Shown in pieces: positions 1-8,098 of a stretch of 64,000 nucleotides of DNA. Below the pieces are notes generated by a model. It saw nothing but the letters and a program-made list of their open reading frames with translations, was not told the DNA's origin and ran no database searches. Positions within the stretch are counted from its first letter, which is position 1; every line of letters begins with the position of its first letter. The stretch comes from Nonomuraea dietziae (lineage in GTDB: Bacteria > Actinomycetota > Actinomycetes > Streptosporangiales > Streptosporangiaceae). The DNA is taken from assembly GCF_014195505.1 (NCBI RefSeq), contig NZ_JACIBV010000002.1:496001-560000 (forward strand), given 5' to 3'. A program made the position numbers and the translations under genes.

Positions 1-1257
1 GGATCGCCCACCAGAAGATGCCCGAGATCGCGTCGGCCAGCGCCGCCAGGAAGCCGGTGCGCACCTGCGGCGTCAGCTGGCCGAGCGAGGAGGCGTCCAT
101 CCTGCCGCCCGAGGCGACGACCTCGTCGGCCGTCCGCGCGCCGAACCTGTCGGTCAGGCCCGACAACAGCTGGTTGTTGAAGATCGCGCCGAACAGCGAG
201 ACGCCGAACGAGCCGCCGATGGAGCGGAAGAAGGTGGAGGCGCTGCTGGCGACGCCGAGGTCTTTCTGCTCGACGCTGTTCTGCGCGATCAGCATCGTGG
301 TCTGCATCAGGAAGCCCATGCCGAGGCCCAGGACGGCGATGAAGACGCCGGTCTGCCACGAGGGGGTCTCCACGCCCATGAGCGACAGCAGGAACATCCC
401 CACCGCCATGATCACGCCGCCGAGCACGGGATAGAGCTTGTACCTGCCGGTCTTGGTGATCGCCCTGCCGACGAACAGCGACACGACCATCGCCGCGGCC
501 ATCATCGGCAGCAGCAGCAGGCCCGAGTTGGTCGCCGTGGCGCCCTGCACGGTCTGCTGGTAGAGCGGCAGGAAGTTGATGGCGCCGAACATCGCGAAAC
601 CGAGCAGGAAGCCGACGGCCGAGATCAGCGTGAAGTTGCGGTTGCGGAACAGCTGCAGCGGCATGATCGGCTCGGCGGCGCGGCGTTCGACCGGGATGAA
701 GACGGCGATGCTGACCACGGCCAGCGCGGCCAGGCCGAGGATCTGAAACCGCCGACCAGCGGCCCGGCGATCATCGCCAGGGACATGACGCCCGCCATCA
801 CGCCCTGGTACTGGCCGCGCTCGCGCGGCGGGACCAGGTCGCCGATGATGGCCATCGCGTTGACCATGAGACCGCCCGCGCCCAGGCCCTGCAGCGCGCG
901 GAAGGCGATGAGCTGGGTCATGCCGTCCTCGGGGCCGCCCAGCATGGACGAGCCCGCCATGCCGCACAGCACCGAGCCGAGCATGAAGAGCACGATCGAG
1001 CCCATGAAGATGTTCTTGCGCCCGTACAGGTCACCGATCTTGCCCCAGATGGGGGTCGAGACCGTCGTCCCCAGGACGTATGCGGTGACGACCCAGGACA
1101 GATGGGTCAGGCCGCCCAGCTCCTCGACGATGCGCGGCATGGCGGTGCCCACGATCATGTTGTCGAGCATCGCCAGCACCATGGCGGCCATCAGGCCCGG
1201 CAGGACCGCCATGACCTCGCGCCGTCGCTCCACCGATTCACTCCCCGATCTCGCCAC
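1..1257 (-). pseudogene. DHA2 (EmrB/QacA) drug efflux transporter, internally deleted and frameshifted; 3' end outside window
   Basis: This is a major facilitator of the 14-helix drug:H+ antiporter type, which exports toxic compounds across the cytoplasmic membrane. The first part starts at a GTG (1257) and reads normally through LSWVVTAYVL, IGDLYGRK and AGPLVGGF. At about position 745 the frame changes. The other frame then continues as QILGLAALAVVSIAVFIPVE and on through FRNRNF, GRAITKTGRYK, FFRSIGGSFGVSLFGAIF to the left window edge. In intact relatives these two segments are separated by roughly 75-85 residues (the end of the N-terminal six-helix bundle and the linker helices). So about 240 bases appear to be missing in a non-multiple of three. 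It lies divergent to a TetR regulator, the usual layout for an inducible pump. The gene is probably inactive unless the junction is an assembly error. Confidence 0.85.
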
Positions 1258-1264
1258 TCCCTTA

Positions 1265-1318
1265 CTTGCCGACCGGCAAGCAACGGCTAAGCTAAGGTCT
1301 TACTTGCCGGCCGTCAAG
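1265..1318. promoter_or_regulatory. Twin TetR-type operators between efflux gene and regulator
   Basis: Two palindromes sit in the 75-bp divergent gap. CTTGCCGACCGGCAAG (1265-1280) is a perfect 7-2-7 palindrome. CTTGCCGGCCGTCAAG (1303-1318) is the same with one mismatch. Their centres are 38 bp apart. A TAAGGT box at 1293-1298 lies between them. The position and symmetry suggest binding by the adjacent TetR protein, repressing itself and the pump; that assignment is inferred. Confidence 0.7.
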
Positions 1319-1332
1319 CGATTAGGACCGTT

Positions 1333-1890
1333 ATGCGCGACGACACCCGGGCGAAGATCCAGGAGATCGCGCTCAGGCTCTTCATCGAACAGGGCTACGA
1401 GGCCACGTCCCTGCGCGAGATCGCCGAGGAGCTCGGCGTCACGAAGGCGGCCCTCTACTACCACTTCAAGACCAAGGACGACATCGTCGCCAGCCTGGCC
1501 GAGATGAGGGTGGCCGAGACCGAGGAGCTCGTCAGGTGGGCGCGCTCGCAGCCCAGAAGCGCGGAGACCCGCAGAGAGCTCGTCGTCCGCTACGCCGCGC
1601 AGCTTTCGCAGTCGCGTCACCAGGAGATCACCCGTTTTCTCGAACGCAACCAGACCGCGCTGCGCGACCATCCGACCATTCACCGGATGCGCGAGCGGAT
1701 GATCGAGCTCAGCTCCGAGCTCAGCTCGCCCGACGACCCCCTCCACGTGAGGCTGCGCGGCTCCATGGCGCTGTTCACCCTCCACGCTGCCATGTGGCTG
1801 ACCCACCACTACGACGTCACCGACGACGAGCGTCGAGCGGCCGCCAAGAAGGTGGCGCTGGAGATCCTCGAAGGCCCCTGCGACGATTGA
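1333..1890 (+). CDS. TetR/AcrR-family transcriptional regulator
   Basis: This 185-residue one-component repressor has a classic N-terminal TetR helix-turn-helix: AKIQEIALRLFIEQGYEATS, then LREIAEELGVTKAALYYHFK in residues about 5-55. The C-terminal ligand-binding helical region is divergent. The ATG at 1333 follows directly on the second operator, so binding there would block its own transcription. It is transcribed away from the efflux pump remnant and probably controlled it. The ligand is unknown, likely a drug or hydrophobic compound. It appears intact even though its presumed target pump is broken. Confidence 0.92.
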   Translation: MRDDTRAKIQEIALRLFIEQGYEATSLREIAEELGVTKAALYYHFKTKDDIVASLAEMRVAETEELVRWARSQPRSAETRRELVVRYAAQLSQSRHQEITRFLERNQTALRDHPTIHRMRERMIELSSELSSPDDPLHVRLRGSMALFTLHAAMWLTHHYDVTDDERRAAAKKVALEILEGPCDD

Positions 1891-1918
1891 GGCGCTCTGT
1901 CTTGGGCACGGGCATGCC

Positions 1919-2167
1919 ATGACCGAGAAGAAGGAGACAGAACACGTCAAGGAGCTCATCGACGCCCTCTACACGGGCCAGGAACGGCTGAGCCGCCTGG
2001 AGATCAACGAGCGCATGACGGCAGCGGAGCTGCCCGCCGACCTCATGGCGTACTTCGACCGTCTGCCGGACGGCGACTACGAACAGGAAGAGCTCGTCGA
2101 GACCCTGAACCAGATGATTCTGGACAGGGGCGAGGAGCGCGCGGTCGGACAGATCCCCGAGATCTAG
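1919..2167 (+). CDS. Small acidic hypothetical protein
   Basis: An 82-residue acidic, helix-rich protein (MTEKKETEHVKELIDALYTG, then repeated Glu/Asp). It has no signal peptide or membrane segment. It starts 28 bases after the TetR gene and ends 16 bases before the RsbW-like gene, so it is probably co-transcribed with the latter. Size, charge and context would suit a regulator or partner of the downstream ATP-binding protein, but I do not recognise a family. Third codon positions are G/C-rich, which supports real coding. Function is unknown. Confidence 0.6.
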   Translation: MTEKKETEHVKELIDALYTGQERLSRLEINERMTAAELPADLMAYFDRLPDGDYEQEELVETLNQMILDRGEERAVGQIPEI

Positions 2168-2183
2168 GAGAGGGGTCCCCCCA

Positions 2184-2609
2184 GTGGAGGCGACCATCGC
2201 ACTGCGGCTGCCCAGGGACGCGGCGAGCGTCCCGGTGATCAGGCAGACGCTCGACGGCACCCTGCGCTCGCTCGGCGTCATGCCGACGATCAGGGACGAC
2301 ATCGAGCTCATGCTCTCCGAGGCCTGCGCCAACGTGATCAAACACGCGACGCCGAGTGACGACTACACCGTGAGCGCCGGCGTCTACAACGACCGGTGCG
2401 TGATCAGGGTGATCGACACCGGCGCGGGGTTCGATCCACACCAGGTGCGCGAGCCCACGCCCGGCTCGGAGCACGGGCGTGGGCTGCAGATCATGCGGGC
2501 CCTGGCCGACGACATCCGTTTCACCCACCGCAGGGAGCGCGGCACGATCGTCAGCCTGGAGAAGAGGCTGCGCTTCGTCGAGGCTCCCTCGCCGACAGAG
2601 CGGCCATGA
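2184..2609 (+). CDS. ATP-binding anti-sigma/regulatory kinase-like protein (RsbW/HATPase_c_2 type)
   Basis: A 141-residue stand-alone GHKL ATPase domain. The motifs are the N-box EACANVIKHA (around residue 47), the G1 box DTGAGFD and the G2 box GRGLQIM. The length is typical of RsbW/SpoIIAB-like serine kinases and of the many actinobacterial homologues that bind and inactivate sigma factors or phosphorylate anti-anti-sigma factors. The start is a GTG at 2184 preceded by GGAGAGGGG. No sigma factor or STAS-domain antagonist gene is adjacent, so its partner lies elsewhere. Its 3' end overlaps the convergent small membrane-protein gene by 59 bases. Confidence 0.85.
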   Translation: MEATIALRLPRDAASVPVIRQTLDGTLRSLGVMPTIRDDIELMLSEACANVIKHATPSDDYTVSAGVYNDRCVIRVIDTGAGFDPHQVREPTPGSEHGRGLQIMRALADDIRFTHRRERGTIVSLEKRLRFVEAPSPTERP

Positions 2610-2748
2610 CGGCCAGCGCCCCCAGGACGATCAGGGAGATGATGATCAGGGCGAGCGCGACGAGCCCGAAGACGATCGTCAGCGAGATGGCCAGGCTGAG
2701 CAGCGTCCAGATCATGGATCGTGCGCTGCCCGGTTCCTGGTACCTCAT
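2551..2748 (-). CDS. Small hydrophobic membrane protein
   Basis: A 65-residue protein with one long or two tightly packed hydrophobic segments (MIWTLLSLAISLTIVFGLVA, then a second Ile/Leu-rich stretch), ending in a basic/serine tail. The ATG at 2748 has an AAAGG ribosome site 5 bases upstream. It lies 39 bases downstream of the exopolyphosphatase gene on the same strand, so it may be the last gene of that operon. It overlaps the 3' end of the convergent ATP-binding gene by 59 bases. The composition is clearly membrane-like, but no family is recognised. Confidence 0.5.
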   Translation of the reverse strand: MRYQEPGSARSMIWTLLSLAISLTIVFGLVALALIIISLIVLGALAVMAALSAREPRRSAASSPG

Positions 2749-2787
2749 GCGCCTTTCAAGTGAGATGTCTCTTCCCAGCGAGCACTC

Positions 2788-3726
2788 TCAGCCCTGAAGG
2801 CCAGGCATCAGGTCGAGCCGGCGCAGGATGACCCCCTCCCGCAGCGCCCACGGGCACAGGTCGAGCTCGCGGATCTCGAACAGGTCCATGACCGCGTCGG
2901 CCACGATCGCGCCGGCGGCCAGCTGGGCCGCGCGCCCCTCGGACACGCCCGGCAGCGCGGCCCGCTCCTGGGCGGTCATCCTGGTCAGCTTGACGGCCCA
3001 CTCGGCCATCGCGCCCCTGGTGAGCGAGCGCGAGACGTAGAGGCCCTCGTTGGAGGGCCTGGCCCCCGCGATCCTGGCCAGCTGCTTGAAGGTCTTGGAG
3101 GTGGCGACCGCGCAGTGCGGCTCGCCGTACCTGACCACGTCGCCGACCATGCGGCCGATCTCGGCGCGCACGTGTTTGCGCAGCTTGCGCACCTCGTCGG
3201 CGGTGGGCGGGTCGGCGGTCAGCCAGTCGCGGGTGAGCCTGCCCGCGCCCAGCGGGAGGGAGATGGCGACATCGGGCTCCTCGTCCATGCCCGCCGCGAT
3301 CTCCAGCGAGCCGCCTCCTATGTCGAGGGTCAGCATCCGCCCCGACGACCAGCCGAACCAGCGGCGCGCGGCCAGGAAGGTCAGCCTGGCCTCGTCCCTG
3401 CCCGACAGCACCTGGATGTCCACCCCGCAGCGGGCGTTGATCTCGGCGAGCACCTGCACGCCGTTGGCCGCGTCGCGCACCGCGGAGGTGGCGAAGGCCA
3501 TGAAGTCCTCCACGCCCTTGTCCTCGGCGATCTCCAGCGCCTCGGTGACGAACTCCCCCAGCCGTGCGATGCCCCTCGCCGACAGGCGGTTGTCGTCCTC
3601 CAGGTGCTCCGACAGGCGCAGCTCCTCCTTGTGGGAGGAGGCGGGGATCGGCCTGGCCCCTCTATGCGCGTCCACCACCAGGAGATGGACGGTATTGGAC
3701 CCTATGTCCAGAACGCCTAGTCGCAT
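2788..3726 (-). CDS. ppx: Exopolyphosphatase / guanosine pentaphosphate phosphatase (Ppx/GppA)
   Basis: A 312-residue ASKHA-fold phosphatase that hydrolyses inorganic polyphosphate and/or pppGpp in the cytoplasm. Phosphate-1 motif [14 protein letters not shown] lies at residues 5-18 and phosphate-2 motif [10 protein letters not shown] near residue 130. The conserved segment [16 protein letters not shown] and FATSAVRDA are also present. Length matches the short actinobacterial Ppx1 type, which lacks the HD domain. It starts with ATG only 9 bases after the P450 gene, so the two are probably one transcript, an unusual pairing. Whether polyphosphate or pppGpp is preferred cannot be read from sequence. 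Confidence 0.92.
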   Translation of the reverse strand: MRLGVLDIGSNTVHLLVVDAHRGARPIPASSHKEELRLSEHLEDDNRLSARGIARLGEFVTEALEIAEDKGVEDFMAFATSAVRDAANGVQVLAEINARCGVDIQVLSGRDEARLTFLAARRWFGWSSGRMLTLDIGGGSLEIAAGMDEEPDVAISLPLGAGRLTRDWLTADPPTADEVRKLRKHVRAEIGRMVGDVVRYGEPHCAVATSKTFKQLARIAGARPSNEGLYVSRSLTRGAMAEWAVKLTRMTAQERAALPGVSEGRAAQLAAGAIVADAVMDLFEIRELDLCPWALREGVILRRLDLMPGLQG

Positions 3727-3735
3727 GGGCGAACG

Positions 3736-5298
3736 CTATCGCTCGCGAGGCCGTACGGCGAAGCGGACCCCGAAGTGGTCGAGGGGCGAGCGCCGTGACA
3801 GCGCGACGACCTCCCTGTCGCGCAGGATCGCGGCGAGCATCTCCGTGGCCGTGAGCAGCGCCAGGTCCTCGCCGGGGCAGGCGGCGGGCCCGTCGCTGAA
3901 GGGCACCTCGTCGGTGAAGGAGGTGATGACCGCCGCGATGCTGCCCTCGGGCAGAGTGACACCACGCCAGCGGGTCGGCGCGGTGGTGTCGCGCAGGATG
4001 GCCGGCGTGGTGGGCCACCGGCGCAGCGCTTCGAGCACCGCGGCGCGCAGGTGCGCGGGATCGTGCGGGCCCGCGTGGACGGCCGGCAGCGTCAGCGCCC
4101 GCCAGGCCGTCATGCCCGCCGCGTCGTAGGCGAACAGCCAGTGCGGAACCTGCCCCTCGGGGTGCACCGCGGGGTCGGTGCGGGTCTGGGCCAGCACGCG
4201 TGCCAGGCTGCCCCGCTCGGCCCTGCGCAGGTGCCCCTCGATGCGCCGCTGGAAGGCCACCCGCACGTCGGTCTTGCGGGCGCGCAGGTAGAACCAGTTG
4301 GCGTCTGCGCGCAGCCGGTCGAGCAGCCGGGTGACCGCCTCGTCGTCACGGGCCGAGTCGCCCAGCACGATGCGGCGCGTCAGCCTCCGGTGCGCGGCGT
4401 GGAAGCGACTCCAGGTCAGCACGCCCTCGGTGGGGAGCGTCGCCATCTCCTGGGCGACCTTCCGCCTGATCTCCTGCGCGAGCGGCTCGGGGCGCAGCAC
4501 CTCCTCGTTGAAGGTCCTGCGCCGGGCGCGCAGTTCGGGGTCTCTGGTGATGAGCACCGCGTCGGGCTGGAAGTGGCTGAGAGCGCCCCTCTTCTCCCTG
4601 TTGGCGGGGGTGAACTCGGCGCCGTGCAGCACCCGCCGCACGTCGGGGCCCTTCAGCGGGATCACCGCCCAGCCGCGCAGCGGGATCCTGATCAGCAGCG
4701 GCCCGCCGTCGTGCCTGTCGCGCAGCCGGGCCAGCAGCCGGTTGGCGCGGCTGTCGGCCCCCATGAGCGCGGCCAGCCGCACGCCCAGCCGCCGCCGCAA
4801 GATCACCCCCTGGAGCAGGATCGGCAGGGCGACCTCCGCGCCGAGCCGCAGCGTCTCCCACGGCGACACCATTCCCTGCACCCTGGCGCGCCGCCACCTC
4901 ATCGGCCTGGTCGGGCGCAGCGCGGGATGGTGGTTGCCCGCGGGGTCGAAGGCCGGCATGCCCAGCGCGGGGTCGCGCAGGCGCAGCAGCGCGATCCTGC
5001 GCTCGCCCGCCTTGATCGCGAACACGCCCTCGGCCAGGCGGTGGGCGGTCAGCCGCACCTTCCCTTGGCGGTGCCGGTAGCCGCCCGGCAGCACCAGGTC
5101 GAGGTCGTGGCCGTCGCCCCCGTCGAGGATCCGCACCAGCGACCGCTCGCCCGCCAGCCGTACGACGGCTTCGCGCGGACCGCCGTCGAGGGCGGGCACG
5201 CCGAGCGGCGGGTGCTCCACGACCTCCAGCGTCGCGGTGTACAGCTCGCCCTGGGTGATTGTCGGCATGCAAGGGCGCTTACCCTTCCTGGTGGTCAT
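3736..5298 (-). CDS. Cytochrome P450-like protein with long N-terminal extension
   Basis: A 520-residue protein whose C-terminal half carries P450 signatures: the K-helix ExxR (LEALRRWP) and the heme-thiolate loop FSDGPAACPGEDLAL. The I-helix region reads YDAAGMTAWRAL, so Ala-Gly and Thr are present but the usual acidic residue before Thr is missing. This argues for an atypical oxygen-activation mechanism or a non-monooxygenase activity. About 150 N-terminal residues (including LVLPGGYRHRQGKVRL and IKAGERRIALLRLRD) do not look like P450; I do not recognise the domain. ATG at 5268 is an alternative start. It is transcribed with ppx and divergently from the MurG paralogue. No ferredoxin gene is nearby. 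Confidence 0.8.
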   Translation of the reverse strand: MTTRKGKRPCMPTITQGELYTATLEVVEHPPLGVPALDGGPREAVVRLAGERSLVRILDGGDGHDLDLVLPGGYRHRQGKVRLTAHRLAEGVFAIKAGERRIALLRLRDPALGMPAFDPAGNHHPALRPTRPMRWRRARVQGMVSPWETLRLGAEVALPILLQGVILRRRLGVRLAALMGADSRANRLLARLRDRHDGGPLLIRIPLRGWAVIPLKGPDVRRVLHGAEFTPANREKRGALSHFQPDAVLITRDPELRARRRTFNEEVLRPEPLAQEIRRKVAQEMATLPTEGVLTWSRFHAAHRRLTRRIVLGDSARDDEAVTRLLDRLRADANWFYLRARKTDVRVAFQRRIEGHLRRAERGSLARVLAQTRTDPAVHPEGQVPHWLFAYDAAGMTAWRALTLPAVHAGPHDPAHLRAAVLEALRRWPTTPAILRDTTAPTRWRGVTLPEGSIAAVITSFTDEVPFSDGPAACPGEDLALLTATEMLAAILRDREVVALSRRSPLDHFGVRFAVRPRER

Positions 5299-5389
5299 GA
5301 CACTCGGAGGGGCTCACGCGCGGCCGCGCCGCGCACCGCCGACACGCCCCGCCCCCCGACCGGCCACACCGGCCTCCGCCGGGCGGCAA

Positions 5390-5395
5390 TACCCT
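5390..5395 (+). promoter_or_regulatory. Probable -10 box of a leaderless promoter for the murG paralogue
   Basis: TACCCT fits the actinobacterial TANNNT -10 pattern and ends 6 bases before the GTG start at 5402. Transcription would therefore begin at or next to the start codon. No Shine-Dalgarno sequence precedes the GTG. Inferred from spacing only. Confidence 0.5.
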
Positions 5396-5401
5396 GAGGC
5401 A

Positions 5402-6535
5402 GTGACACGAACTCTTCGTCTGCTGGTGACCGGTGGCGGCACCGGCGGCCATACCTATCCCGCCCTCACCACCCTCGCCGCGCTGCAGCGGCGTCGCATG
5501 CCCCACGACGTCCTGTGGGTCGGCACGGCCAGCGGCCTCGAGGCCAGGATCACCGCCGAGCACGGCATCCCGTTCGAGGCGATCACCACGGGCAAGCTGC
5601 GCCGCCGTCCCAACCTGCGTGAGCTCGGCACCAACCTGGCGGACCTGTTCCGCATCCCGCTCGGGGTGGCGCAGGCGATCGCGCACGCGGCCCGCTACAA
5701 GCCCGACGTGGTCCTGTCGACGGGCGGCTACGTGGCGGTGCCGATCGGCGTGGCGGCCAGGCTGCTGCGCCGTCCGCTGGTCATGCACGAGCAGACCACG
5801 GTCGTGGGCCTGGCCAACCGCATCCTGGCCAGGATGGCCACCCGCATCGCGCTCTCGCACGAGTCGTCGCTGGAGTACCTGCCGGCCTCGGTGCGCGACA
5901 GGGCGGTCGTGACGGGCAATCCGGTGCGGCCCGAACTGCTGCACGGCGACAGGGCCGCCGCCTACGACCAGTTCGGGCTGACCTTCGAGGTGCCGCTCAT
6001 CTACGTGACAGGCGGCGCCCAGGGCAGCAAGCAGATCAACACCCTCATCACGGAGATCCTGCCGCGGCTGCTGCCGTACGCGCAGATCATCCACCAGTGC
6101 GGGCCCGCGTGGATCGACCAGATGCGCGCCATCGCGCTGCCGCCCCACCTGGCCGAGCGCTACCACCCTGTGCCCTACGTCGGTCCCGAACTGCCCGACC
6201 TGTTCGCCGCGGCCGACGTGGTCATCTCGCGCAGCGGCGCGGGCACCGTCTCGGAGCTCACCGCGATCGGCAAGCCCTCGGTGCTGATCCCGCTGATCCC
6301 GAGCGGCGGCGACGAGCAGCGCAAGAACGCCGGCTACCTGGCCTCGGCCGGCGCCGCCAGGGCGCTGCTGGAGCCGGGCCCCTCGGCCGAGCTGCTGCTG
6401 GCCGAGCTGATGCCGCTGCTGGCCGATCCCGCGCTGCGCGCGTCGATGGCCGAGGCCGCGCACAAGCTGGGCAGGGTGGACGCGGCCGAGATGCTGGCCG
6501 ACGTGCTGCTGCAGTCGGCCAGGCCGCCGCAGTGA
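5402..6535 (+). CDS. MurG-like UDP-GlcNAc:lipid I glycosyltransferase paralogue (GT28)
   Basis: A 377-residue GT-B enzyme. MurG transfers GlcNAc from UDP-GlcNAc to undecaprenyl-pyrophosphoryl-MurNAc-pentapeptide, making lipid II on the inner membrane face. Visible motifs are TGGGTGGHTYPAL (residues about 9-21), HEQTTVVGLANR, GGAQGSKQIN, the donor site SRSGAGTVSELTAIGKPSVL, and DEQRKNAGYL. HEQT replaces the HEQN of canonical MurG, and GGAQG replaces GGSQG/GGSLG. The frame is open further upstream, but the GTG at 5402 gives the canonical N-terminus (VTRTLRLLVTGGGTGGH) and has a leaderless -10 box. It lies outside any dcw cluster, so it is probably a second, specialised copy. Confidence 0.85.
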   Translation: MTRTLRLLVTGGGTGGHTYPALTTLAALQRRRMPHDVLWVGTASGLEARITAEHGIPFEAITTGKLRRRPNLRELGTNLADLFRIPLGVAQAIAHAARYKPDVVLSTGGYVAVPIGVAARLLRRPLVMHEQTTVVGLANRILARMATRIALSHESSLEYLPASVRDRAVVTGNPVRPELLHGDRAAAYDQFGLTFEVPLIYVTGGAQGSKQINTLITEILPRLLPYAQIIHQCGPAWIDQMRAIALPPHLAERYHPVPYVGPELPDLFAAADVVISRSGAGTVSELTAIGKPSVLIPLIPSGGDEQRKNAGYLASAGAARALLEPGPSAELLLAELMPLLADPALRASMAEAAHKLGRVDAAEMLADVLLQSARPPQ

Positions 6536-6545
6536 CGCGGCGCTC

Positions 6546-7445
6546 TCAGCTGTCGAGGTAGCGGAAGGCCTCGTGGGCGGAGCTCACGCTCCGCCTCAGC
6601 GCCCTCTCCAGCCGGTCGGCGTCCTCCGACAGCCTGGAGATCTCCGGTACGGCGAAGCCGTCCGCTCCCGACTCGGCCACCAGCTCCTCGTAGCGCGGCA
6701 GCCTGGCGCGCAGCTCCTCGATCTGGCCGTGCGCGTGGTAGGCCCGCTCGGCCTCGGCCACGTGCCCCGCGTAGCGCTCCAGCGCCTCGACTCTGGCGGC
6801 CACGGCCGCCTCGCTGTTGAGCAGCGCCCGTTCGAGCGGCTGCACGGCCTTGGCCACCTCGGGGGCGACGCCGTCGGCGATGAGCTCGTTGTGCTCGGCG
6901 CGCAGGGCCGACAGCTTGGCCAGCAGGCGGGCGATCTCCCACTCCTGCTGGGGCAGCATGACGGAGTTGCGCACGTCGTCGAGGAGCCCCTCGGCGTTGA
7001 CGTGCGAACCGAGGACGGAGTTGATCGCCCGCTGCGTGCGCGCCAGCAGCGGGAGCGCCTCGGCGTCGAAGTCGTCGCGCAGGTAGTAGCGCCCGTCGTA
7101 CCAGCGGGCCTGCTGGATGAGGTCTCCCTCCGGCTCCTCGTCGCCGGGCTGGATGGCCGACAGGCCCCTGCTGAGCAGGAGCAGCAGGATCGCGCCCGTG
7201 GTGAGGATGACCAGGGGGGCCAGGCCGGCCAGGAAGAAGACGAGGTCGAGCAGCACCAGGCCGGCGACGCCCGCCGAGACCAGCCCCCGCGGCCGGGAGT
7301 CGTCGTCGAGTTCGCAATCGGGCGTGAGGCCTCGCCTGACCCTGGCCAGCAGCTGGGCGTTCGACCTCAGGCTCCAGGCCACCTCTTCGGGCACGCTCGG
7401 GTCGACGACGACTGCCACGTCCTGTCCAGACATTGCTTGGATCAT
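6546..7445 (-). CDS. Membrane protein with long coiled-coil region, coupled to two-component system
   Basis: A 299-residue protein of unknown function. Residues about 54-93 form two adjacent hydrophobic helices (GLVSAGVAGLVLLDLVFFLA, then a Leu-rich stretch). From about residue 150 to the end the sequence is Ala/Glu/Arg/Leu-rich with heptad character, predicting a cytoplasmic coiled coil. The ATG at 7445 overlaps the stop of the response regulator gene (ATGA), so it is translationally coupled and third in an HK-RR-membrane protein operon. It is convergent with the murG paralogue, with 10 bases between the stops. It could be an output or accessory sensor component of that system. Confidence 0.75.
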   Translation of the reverse strand: MIQAMSGQDVAVVVDPSVPEEVAWSLRSNAQLLARVRRGLTPDCELDDDSRPRGLVSAGVAGLVLLDLVFFLAGLAPLVILTTGAILLLLLSRGLSAIQPGDEEPEGDLIQQARWYDGRYYLRDDFDAEALPLLARTQRAINSVLGSHVNAEGLLDDVRNSVMLPQQEWEIARLLAKLSALRAEHNELIADGVAPEVAKAVQPLERALLNSEAAVAARVEALERYAGHVAEAERAYHAHGQIEELRARLPRYEELVAESGADGFAVPEISRLSEDADRLERALRRSVSSAHEAFRYLDS

Positions 7446-8098
7446 ACGCCGCCGCCGGGGCGCACCAGCCCGCTCTCGTAGGCCAGCACCACGAGCTGCG
7501 CCCTGTCGTGCAGCCCCAGCTTCGACATGATCCGGTTGACGTGCGTCTTCACCGTCGCGGGGCTCATGAACAGCGTCTCGGCGATCTGCCCGTTGCTCTG
7601 TCCCTGCGCGATCCTGCCCAGCACCTCCCGTTCGCGCGCCGTCAGCGCCGTCAGCCTGCTCTCGTCGCGGCGCGCCGCCGGCCTGGCCGCGAACTCCTCG
7701 ATGAGCCTGCGCGTCACCCCAGGAGACAGCAGCGCGTCGCCCCTGGCCGCCACCCTGACGGCCCGCCGCAGCTCGGCCGGCTCGGCGTCCTTCACCAGGA
7801 AGCCGCTGGCCCCCGCTCGCAGCGCCTCGTAGACGTACTCGTCGAGGTCGAAGGTGGTCACCACGACAACGCGCGAGGTGCGGGCCGCGACGATCCTGCG
7901 GGTGGCCTCCAGGCCGTCCAGCTCGGGCATCCTGATGTCCATCAGCACCACGTCGGGCCTGAGCGCGGCGGCCTGCCGGACGGCCTCGCGCCCGTCGGAG
8001 GCCTCCCCCAGCACCGACAGGTCCCGCTCGGTGTCGAGCAGCGCGCGCAGGCCCGCCCTGACCATGGGCTGGTCGTCGGCGAGCAGGACGGTGATCAT
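7442..8098 (-). CDS. NarL/FixJ-family response regulator
   Basis: A 218-residue regulator. The N-terminal receiver domain has acidic pocket DDQ, phospho-acceptor Asp in VVLMDIRMPELDG and Lys in GFLVKDAEP. The C-terminal LuxR-type helix-turn-helix reads LTAREREVLGRIAQGQSNGQ, then MSPATVKTHVNRIMSKL. The frame is open 4 codons further upstream, but ATG at 8098 overlaps the histidine kinase stop (ATGA), which makes it the likely start. The partner is the kinase immediately upstream. The downstream membrane gene is coupled to it, so the regulator may control its own operon. Confidence 0.92.
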   Translation of the reverse strand: MITVLLADDQPMVRAGLRALLDTERDLSVLGEASDGREAVRQAAALRPDVVLMDIRMPELDGLEATRRIVAARTSRVVVVTTFDLDEYVYEALRAGASGFLVKDAEPAELRRAVRVAARGDALLSPGVTRRLIEEFAARPAARRDESRLTALTAREREVLGRIAQGQSNGQIAETLFMSPATVKTHVNRIMSKLGLHDRAQLVVLAYESGLVRPGGGV

